Shown: positions 34,173-39,696 of the stretch, piece after piece
Layout: each line of letters begins with the position of its first letter
Position numbering within the stretch: the first letter of the stretch is position 1
The notes under the pieces: generated by a model
Databases searched by the model: none
What the model saw: the letters and a program-made list of their open reading frames with translations, nothing else
What the model was told of the DNA's origin: nothing
Source of the DNA: Bdellovibrionales bacterium
Lineage (GTDB): Bacteria; Bdellovibrionota; UBA1018
Assembly: GCA_947380295.1 (NCBI GenBank)
Contig: CANCQK010000023.1
Coordinates: 1 to 39,696 of the forward strand
Direction: 5' to 3'
Length of the DNA: 39,696 nt
Position numbers and translations under genes: made by a program

Positions 34173-34754
34173 ATGAAGAGAGCACTCGTACTCACGTTTT
34201 CGACACTCATTCTCTTTCTAGGAAACGCTGCCTTCGCGGTCCAGCCAGTTCGGTCACATTTTCAGCATTATTTCTCTTGGCTCCCGCTACCTGAAATCAC
34301 GCGATTTAGGCTCAAACCTGAATCCCAAAGTATCCCTGTAGAACTCCAAACGACTTGCCCACTTCCGTCGCACTCTGTGCTCCTTCGGGGAACTAGCCAA
34401 AACGCAGGGTTCGTCACTCTTGAGCTCGCAGAATGCCTGAAAAGTCGAAATTTTAGAGATCACAGTAGTTTCGTGAGGGCATTTTGGAAGGCAGTTTCTC
34501 GATCCGGCCACGCGGGAGAGTTCTCCCCCGAAAACTATGATCGCATGATCCACGGGAGAGCTCCCATTGCCCCCGAATCCCAACATTTCAATGGCAAAAC
34601 AACCTACCGGATCCGGCAAATCCCCACAGGCGAATCGGCTCCAATTCATTATGATCTCTGCAATATGATGATCGCCACACCGCTCTACCTAGAGGAGGTT
34701 CGCCTACTCAACCTTGAACCGTTGAACGCCCAACGAGCCGATGAGCTCCGATAA
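34173..34754 (+). CDS. Secreted protein resembling colicin E9/pyocin DNase domain, catalytic residues lost
   Basis: 193 residues with a signal peptide (1-22, ends NAAFA). From about residue 86 it follows the HNH nuclease domain of colicin E9 and S-type pyocins in order: ECLKSRNFRDHSSFVRAFWKAVS (87-109; colicin has L-x-x-K-x-F-x-x-F-x-x-F-R-x-x-x-W-x-x-V-S), a P-x-x-x-P-x-x-Q segment (131-137), NGKTTYRI (140-147), and YDLCNMMIATP (160-170; colicin YDMDNIRVTTP). The catalytic HH pair is RQ (148-149), and the later metal histidine position in PLYLEEV is not a histidine. It may be an inactive relative or a ligand. Alternatively it may be an unrelated protein of similar pattern. Confidence 0.5.
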   Translation: MKRALVLTFSTLILFLGNAAFAVQPVRSHFQHYFSWLPLPEITRFRLKPESQSIPVELQTTCPLPSHSVLLRGTSQNAGFVTLELAECLKSRNFRDHSSFVRAFWKAVSRSGHAGEFSPENYDRMIHGRAPIAPESQHFNGKTTYRIRQIPTGESAPIHYDLCNMMIATPLYLEEVRLLNLEPLNAQRADELR

Positions 34755-34788
34755 GCGCAACGGATTCAAAACACTCGAGCCTGATTCA

Positions 34789-36057
34789 TTACTGCGAAAC
34801 TGAATCCGTCACACCGGCAGGTTTGAAATCGACCGAAGCGGTATCATTTCCAGAGAGCGCTGCCGAACCATTGAGCTTGATCGCATAACCCGTTGCCGGA
34901 TTCATGCGGACTGAAGTCCCACTGATTGAACTCACATTTTGGTTCGTCACCCTCCCGACATAAATCCAACCCTGGGTTGCACCCTGAGAGATGGATTGAG
35001 GACTAGAAGTATCGCCTGCCGGATACTTAGTCACTTTGATACTCGAGGGATTAGGCTCCTGATCTAAAATCAAGAAATCAGTCTGATAAGGAATCTTAGT
35101 TGCAGACAAATTCGTGTTCAGCTGAGTGAAAACTGAATTGATGGGCTGCGAACAAATATCGTAGGACCCGTAACTCAAACCATAAGTAGAGCTATTTAAA
35201 GAGCGAGCCATTTGGAGGTAGCGATCACCTGCAATTGAGCTACCATCGCCGTTTAAGCAAGTAGACGATCCGTACTTATTCACAGCAGCATGAAACTGTA
35301 ACCCAGCGCACTTAGCCCCGTTCCCACAAAAACCAGTAAAACGGCTCTGATAAGTATTAAAACTAGAAGTCAGCGAGCTGGCAATTGGAAGCTGCAAGCC
35401 GTCGGGCCGAGGAGAATAAACCACATCCGAATCATCGTTACCGTTACCGATCACCATTACAACCAGCATAGCGTCGGGCCGGAGAAAACCGGTCCCATTA
35501 ATCGAATGGTTTAACGTATACCAGATATTATCAAAGCCAGGTTCACGCCCATTCAGTGAGTTATTCACATCGCTCGAAGAGAGAAAATCAGTGTATGCAT
35601 CAGGTGTGCGAAAAAATCTTGGAACAATATTTTCCAAACTACTTGCTACTGCGCCCGGATAGGGAGCAATCCAACCAGGAGAGCTCGCATCATAAACTGA
35701 TCCCACGACCTGAGGAATCTGTGCGCGTCTATCGGTAAGAGGATTAAGTGCAAAGTGATAGTCCCAATCTTGAGCTCGGAGCTGATTTAAAAATGCTGGC
35801 ACCTGCGTTTGTATAGTCGAATAAAACGAGGTAATCATCGATCCCGTATCATCGACAAAAAGAAGGACATCCACTTTGGGTGGAACATTGAAATACCCAG
35901 GACTCGAAGCCTGTTGGGTAGTCGTGGTCACGTTAAAGGCTGACTTTCCACACCCCACCAGAGACAGAGAAAGCCCTGCAACCAAAGTTACAACTACGGA
36001 CCTCATGACTTTTTTTACTGTGCCGTTTGATCGAATCACAACTTTACTCCACTTCAA
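34789..36057 (-). CDS. Lipoprotein with VWA domain
   Basis: 422 residues. The signal region (RSVVVTLVAGLSLSLVGC) ends with a lipobox at C36. The VWA domain starts near residue 62 with VDVLLFVDDTGSM, a MIDAS motif (D-x-T-x-S), and has ...LVVMVIGNGNDDS (about 195-208) as a later loop. Start TTG 36057 has GAGG 7 bp upstream, but gives a long N-region. ATG 36006 gives a normal signal peptide with no good ribosome-binding site. VWA lipoproteins bind ligands through a metal ion at the cell surface. A C-terminal part (about 330-422) may be a beta-rich domain. Confidence 0.75.
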   Translation of the reverse strand: MKWSKVVIRSNGTVKKVMRSVVVTLVAGLSLSLVGCGKSAFNVTTTTQQASSPGYFNVPPKVDVLLFVDDTGSMITSFYSTIQTQVPAFLNQLRAQDWDYHFALNPLTDRRAQIPQVVGSVYDASSPGWIAPYPGAVASSLENIVPRFFRTPDAYTDFLSSSDVNNSLNGREPGFDNIWYTLNHSINGTGFLRPDAMLVVMVIGNGNDDSDVVYSPRPDGLQLPIASSLTSSFNTYQSRFTGFCGNGAKCAGLQFHAAVNKYGSSTCLNGDGSSIAGDRYLQMARSLNSSTYGLSYGSYDICSQPINSVFTQLNTNLSATKIPYQTDFLILDQEPNPSSIKVTKYPAGDTSSPQSISQGATQGWIYVGRVTNQNVSSISGTSVRMNPATGYAIKLNGSAALSGNDTASVDFKPAGVTDSVSQ

Positions 36058-36185
36058 CTATTGACCTCGTTAGAGAGACCACGTCGAGTAGAACAAAAGC
36101 AATTTCAATACCAAAACTATAAAAACAAAACGTCAATCAAATGCAGAAAAATCACCCACAAAATCAAATACTTAACCATGAAAAC

Positions 36186-36240
36186 AAAAAACCCCCGAAC
36201 TCTTCCCTGACTTAAAAGTCAGTCATAGTGTCCAGGGGTT
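36186..36240 (-). terminator. Rho-independent terminator after hppA
   Basis: On the minus strand an inner CTGACTT/AAGTCAG stem (36207-36222) and an outer AACCCC/GGGGTT pairing precede a run of U (plus A-run 36186-36191). It lies about 100 bp beyond the hppA stop codon. Confidence 0.75.
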
Positions 36241-36342
36241 AGTAAACTGTCTAAAAGTTCGACAGAAATTTAGGAGCTTTGGCAACTTACTAGTCAGCAG
36301 CTATGAACAGCCTCTCACTAGAACCAAAGCACCTGATTTGAA

Positions 36343-38406
36343 CTAGCGCATTGCAATCAAAGGGGCAATGAGGAGCGAAACCACGCTCATCACTTTAATC
36401 AAGATCGCAATTCCAGGACCCGAGGTGTCCTTAAATGGATCGCCGACCATGTCTCCGATCACAGCAGACTTGTGAGAATCTGAACCTTTTAGATGACCTG
36501 CGCCAAGCTTGCCTTTTTCGATGTACTTCTTAGCATTGTCCCAAGCACCACCAGCATTGGCCATGAAAAGAGCCAAGGTTGCACCGACAGCCAAAGCGCC
36601 AGCGAGCATTCCCGCCAAGGCAGCAGGGCCCATCAGGAAACCCACCACTGGAGGAGCGACGACAGCAATCAAGCCGGGAATGACCATTTGATTCAGAGCA
36701 GCTTTGGTAGCAATATCGACAATTTTGGTTGTTTCTGGCTCGGCCTTCAATTCCATCAAACCAGGAATCTCACGAAACTGACGTCGAATTTCTTCAACGA
36801 TTGCACCCGCTGCACGACCCACGGAGAGCATAGTGGTTGCGCCCACCATGAAGGGGAGAATGGAACCAATCAGGATCCCAATCAAAATCTTAGCATCAGT
36901 CAAGATCAAGACGTACTCACCCAAGCCTGCAGCTTGTCTAGCGTGGTTCACTTCTGAGTTGAACGCAGAAAACAACGCAATCACAGTCAAGATGGCTGAG
37001 CCAATCGCAAAGCCCTTGCCGATTGCGGCAGTAGTATTTCCGACGGAATCGAGCTCGTCAGTGATCTCACGAACTTCTTTACCTAAGCCGGACATTTCAG
37101 AAATCCCGCCAGCGTTATCTGAGATCGGGCCGTAGGCATCCACAGTCATCACGACTGCAGTACCTGCCAACATGCCGACTGCAGAAATCGCAATTCCGTA
37201 GAGACCTAAAACGTCGTTTGCCAGATAGGCAATCGCAACCACCGCCAAGATAGGGATCGCTACCGACTCCATGCCGACAGCCAAACCGTGGATCAAGTTA
37301 GTGCCAGCGCCAGTCTTGGAGCTTTCAGCAATCCTAGCAACTGGGCTCGCCGAAGTGTAGTAGTCCGTCACCAACCCGATAAACGCGCCACCAATTGCGC
37401 CAGCAGCCAAAGCTACAGACACGGACTGGGTCACGCCGATCATCGGCATCATGACAAAAGATACCCCTACCAAAATGATGGGAGGTAAAATCAGTGCGCT
37501 TCGCAAAACGAGCGCAGGATTCATGTTTTTCAGCATGCGGGTGATCAAAATCCCGACAATACTGACTGCCAAGCCAATGGTGGTCAAGAAAAGAGGAAGG
37601 ATCACGCCCATCATCCGGTTATCAAAAAAGCCAGTCGCAGTAAGAAGATTAGGCATCGTAGCGTCAGAGCCGGTCAGAGCGATGGCCATAGCTGCTACAA
37701 CCGCAGCGATCATCGATTCGTAAATATCTGCACCCATTCCAGCCACATCGCCAACGTTGTCACCCACGTTGTCAGCAATCACGCCTGGATTTCTTGGGTC
37801 GTCTTCGGGGATGTTTTCAATCACTTTACCTGCGATGTCGGAACCGACGTCTGCAGCTTTGGTGTAGATCCCGCCACCGATCCGAGCAAAAAGTGCAATC
37901 GAGCTAGCGCCTACAGCAAAGGAGTGAATCACGGTGCCAAACTCTGGCGTGCCGTTGAAAATCACATAAAGCAAACCCATCCCGAAAAGTCCCAAACCTG
38001 CCACTGAAAGACCCATCACGGCGCCGCCGTCGAGAGCCACTAAAAGGGCTTTTGCCTTCACTCCCGAGATCGCTGCCTGGGTGGTTCTGACGTTAGCGTA
38101 GGTTGCGGCTTTCATGCCGATAAAGCCAGCCAAAAGGCTCAAAAATGCGCCCAAAACAAAGCAAGCTCCGGCCGAAACTCCCAATGCGTAAGAAATCAAA
38201 CCAAATACAACGAGGCAATACATGGCCAGGACTTTGTACTGGCGAGCAAGAAATGCCATAGCGCCTACACGGATATAACCGGCAATACGATTCATCGTTT
38301 CATTGCCATCCGGGAGAGCTTTGACCTTAAAATAAAAAACGAGCGCAAAAAGCAGCCCGATCGATCCAACACCTATGGGTGAATAGGTCATAAATTGCGA
38401 TGACAT
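36343..38406 (-). CDS. hppA: Membrane ion-translocating pyrophosphatase (K+-dependent type)
   Basis: 687 residues, about 16 membrane segments. The catalytic PPi-binding motifs include [14 protein letters not shown] (177-190), [23 protein letters not shown] (201-223) and, at the C-terminal end, [25 protein letters not shown]. It hydrolyses pyrophosphate to pump H+ or Na+ across the inner membrane. GNTTA-A-I-G (457-463) carries A460 and G463, the pattern known for K+-dependent enzymes; K+-independent ones have lysine and threonine. Which ion is pumped cannot be told. AAAGGAGG (38416-38423) precedes ATG 38406, and a tandem 11-bp repeat lies just upstream of it. Confidence 0.93.
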   Translation of the reverse strand: MSSQFMTYSPIGVGSIGLLFALVFYFKVKALPDGNETMNRIAGYIRVGAMAFLARQYKVLAMYCLVVFGLISYALGVSAGACFVLGAFLSLLAGFIGMKAATYANVRTTQAAISGVKAKALLVALDGGAVMGLSVAGLGLFGMGLLYVIFNGTPEFGTVIHSFAVGASSIALFARIGGGIYTKAADVGSDIAGKVIENIPEDDPRNPGVIADNVGDNVGDVAGMGADIYESMIAAVVAAMAIALTGSDATMPNLLTATGFFDNRMMGVILPLFLTTIGLAVSIVGILITRMLKNMNPALVLRSALILPPIILVGVSFVMMPMIGVTQSVSVALAAGAIGGAFIGLVTDYYTSASPVARIAESSKTGAGTNLIHGLAVGMESVAIPILAVVAIAYLANDVLGLYGIAISAVGMLAGTAVVMTVDAYGPISDNAGGISEMSGLGKEVREITDELDSVGNTTAAIGKGFAIGSAILTVIALFSAFNSEVNHARQAAGLGEYVLILTDAKILIGILIGSILPFMVGATTMLSVGRAAGAIVEEIRRQFREIPGLMELKAEPETTKIVDIATKAALNQMVIPGLIAVVAPPVVGFLMGPAALAGMLAGALAVGATLALFMANAGGAWDNAKKYIEKGKLGAGHLKGSDSHKSAVIGDMVGDPFKDTSGPGIAILIKVMSVVSLLIAPLIAMR

Positions 38407-38427
38407 GAGTATGAAAGCCTCCTTTAG

Positions 38428-38453
38428 GCAAATGACTTGATAGCAAATGACTT
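38428..38453 (-). promoter_or_regulatory. Tandem 11-bp repeat in hppA leader
   Basis: AAGTCATTTGC occurs twice on the minus strand (38443-38453 and 38428-38438), 15 bp centre to centre, just before the AAAGGAGG of hppA. It could be an operator or a translational control site. I know of no binding protein for this motif. Confidence 0.35.
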
Positions 38454-38675
38454 TGGTTGGGTTTAATTCAAAAGTCGCTAGACTGCAAGGAGCTAATGCT
38501 CTGAGTCAGCCCTGGACAAAGGGTTTTAACTGGTCTTTTTGAGTGTGGGGTTCAAATCCTTAACACCCCAGAACTCCAGACAAATCACCCCGAATCAACT
38601 TTCTGACTAGCTCAAAATGAACCGCGGGCAGTGACTTTTTCAGACCAAGACCTGCCGGGGGGCGCGGTTTGGCAT

Positions 38676-39461
38676 TTAAAAGCCCTCGGCCTTGTGTCGA
38701 CCCTCGGTGCCTGCCGGGCGTTCGCGGGGTTGATCGGACTGAGGATTCAGGTGACCATCCACAGCAAGGCGCCAGTCAAAGACAAAGCATTGGCCGTCGT
38801 AGTGAGCATCTTGGCAGTCTTCGAAGTATTTTAAGATGCCGCCATCGAGCTGGTAGACGTTTTTATACCCTTTTTTCATCATAAGGGCCGCCGCCTTTTC
38901 GCAACGAATACCGCCTGTACAAAACGTCACGATGGGCTGCTCTTTGGCCTCTTCAGGAAGCTGGTCGGCTGCACGGTTGAAGTCTCGGAAATGACTAATC
39001 CCCAAATCTTTGGCACCCTTGAAGGTCCCGACTGCAATTTCATAGTCATTACGAGTATCTAGAAGGATTACGTTTCGGTTCTCATCGAGCCACTTTTTCA
39101 ACTCAACTGGTTGAATGTATGGAGCGGTCCATTCGTCGGGTCGGATCTCAGGATCCCCCATGGGAATGATCTCCTTTTTAATCTTAACTAGCATCCGCAT
39201 AAACGGCGAATTCGAGCACGGATTGACTTTCCAATTCAGCTGCCGAGTAATACCAAGTTCGGTTTGAATGTAGCTCCTAAACGCCTCTAACTTTTCCATC
39301 TCCCCGAAAAGAAAGGAATTAATCCCCTCAGGGGCGATTAAAATGGTGCCCTTTAGGCCCCACTCAGCGCATTTAGCCTTCAATTTGACTCTCAGCTCAG
39401 GGAGGTTTTCAATCCTTACAAAGTGATACAACGCAATCGTAGCGACATTCATTTCCCACAT
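38676..39461 (-). CDS. trhO: tRNA uridine hydroxylase TrhO (YceA)
   Basis: 261 residues. An N-terminal domain (APEGINSFLFG, about 43-53) is followed by a rhodanese domain with LLDTRNDYE (133-141) and the active loop CTGGIRC (C181, R186, C187), then YQLDGGILKYFED and GQCFVFDWR. It hydroxylates uridine 34 of certain tRNAs (ho5U) in the cytoplasm. The last 25 residues (PQSDQPRERPAGTEGRHKAEGF) are not typical and end near a GC-rich stretch. The start ATG 39461 or ATG 39452 (M4) are both possible. Confidence 0.9.
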   Translation of the reverse strand: MWEMNVATIALYHFVRIENLPELRVKLKAKCAEWGLKGTILIAPEGINSFLFGEMEKLEAFRSYIQTELGITRQLNWKVNPCSNSPFMRMLVKIKKEIIPMGDPEIRPDEWTAPYIQPVELKKWLDENRNVILLDTRNDYEIAVGTFKGAKDLGISHFRDFNRAADQLPEEAKEQPIVTFCTGGIRCEKAAALMMKKGYKNVYQLDGGILKYFEDCQDAHYDGQCFVFDWRLAVDGHLNPQSDQPRERPAGTEGRHKAEGF

Positions 39462-39597
39462 CTTTTAACTCGAACGCGAATGGAGTTCAAGCGACATCAG
39501 CTCTTCAGTCTTGAAGCGATTTCCGGCAAAAAGACTAGAGGAAGACTAGAGGGACGGAGCTTGAGTTGGCGCACTTCTTTCACCTGATCTACCCACG

Positions 39598-39696
39598 ATG
39601 CGTATCTCCCGTTACCAAGTTTTATCTCAACCTGCAGGAATGGTTCACTTATTTTGGAAGTGTCACGACAGTGCCTACCTACTCGAGCGGAGCGGG
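39598..39696 (+). CDS. 5' end of a truncated gene, possibly a transposase
   Basis: ATG 39598 opens 33 codons to the window edge (start MRISRYQVLSQPAGMVHLFW). An in-frame stop lies upstream at 39562. The first residues (H-L-F-W-K-C-H) loosely resemble the start of IS200-like, REP-associated tyrosine transposases. Too little remains to be sure. The upstream bases carry a short repeat (GACTAGAGG/GACTAGAGG). Confidence 0.35.
   Translation, partial: MRISRYQVLSQPAGMVHLFWKCHDSAYLLERSG

Noticed and set aside
38547..38575. GGTTCAAATCC resembling a tRNA T-loop
   Set aside because: No matching acceptor stem, D-arm or anticodon arm was found in the bases around it.
38530..38580. Hairpin GGGGTT...AACACCCC as a terminator near trhO
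   Set aside because: The stem has a bulge and no run of T follows on either strand. It may still pair weakly.

Overview
The window reads as chromosomal DNA of a Gram-negative, Bdellovibrionota-like bacterium. This placement is inference from gene content: several lipoproteins with lipoboxes, a GLUG-repeat surface protein, a TolC-like lipoprotein, a divergent PEP carboxylase, a K+-type membrane pyrophosphatase and a group of RNA-handling genes. No rRNA or tRNA gene and no CRISPR array was found. Most genes stand alone or in pairs, with few long operons.

Layout. 1-180: the tail of a possible transposase gene, a repeated 13-bp motif typical of an IS end, and a palindrome. 261-677: a truncated-haemoglobin-like globin. 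941-1414: a small exported protein whose stop codon was hit by a complete IS605-type element (1411-3136; divergent tnpA and tnpB, hairpin ends, TTAC target, TCAA right end). 3202-7529: a small unknown protein, a DMT-family transporter, PEP carboxylase and pirin. 7558-13277: an SDR oxidoreductase, a multiply broken histidine-kinase gene, an M1 aminopeptidase and a fatty-acid desaturase. 13532-16684 (minus strand): an RRM RNA-binding protein, a repeat-bearing protein with an L7Ae/L30e-like tail, a DEAD-box helicase and a DUF1456 protein. 16805-19112: a DTW-domain tRNA modification enzyme, a serine esterase, and a divergent pair made of an eIF1/SUI1-like protein and the ribosome-rescue factor ArfB. 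19131-22809: membrane protein, rhodanese, PRC-barrel protein, FMN reductase and chalcone-isomerase-like protein. 22963-28790: a receiver/PAS-kinase pair, an ABC-F protein and the HrpB helicase. 28957-36057: an envelope region with an acid phosphatase, a GLUG lipoprotein, a TolC-like lipoprotein, a secreted colicin-DNase-like protein and a VWA lipoprotein. 36343-39696: membrane pyrophosphatase HppA, tRNA hydroxylase TrhO and the start of a gene that runs off the window.

How the genes fit together. A large share act on RNA or translation: the RRM protein, DEAD helicase, L7Ae-like protein, DTW enzyme, SUI1, ArfB, ABC-F, HrpB and TrhO. The envelope group is the most accessory-looking part. The points most worth a second look are the secreted protein at 34173-34754, which resembles the nuclease domain of colicin E9/pyocins but lacks its catalytic histidines; the IS605 insertion exactly at a stop codon, with a mutated HUH motif in its transposase; the ABC-F protein with one degenerate ATP site; the A10 tract at the start of a sensor kinase; and the SSFSRGSER-repeat protein. 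All assignments rest on reading the sequence and on recalled family motifs; no database search was run.
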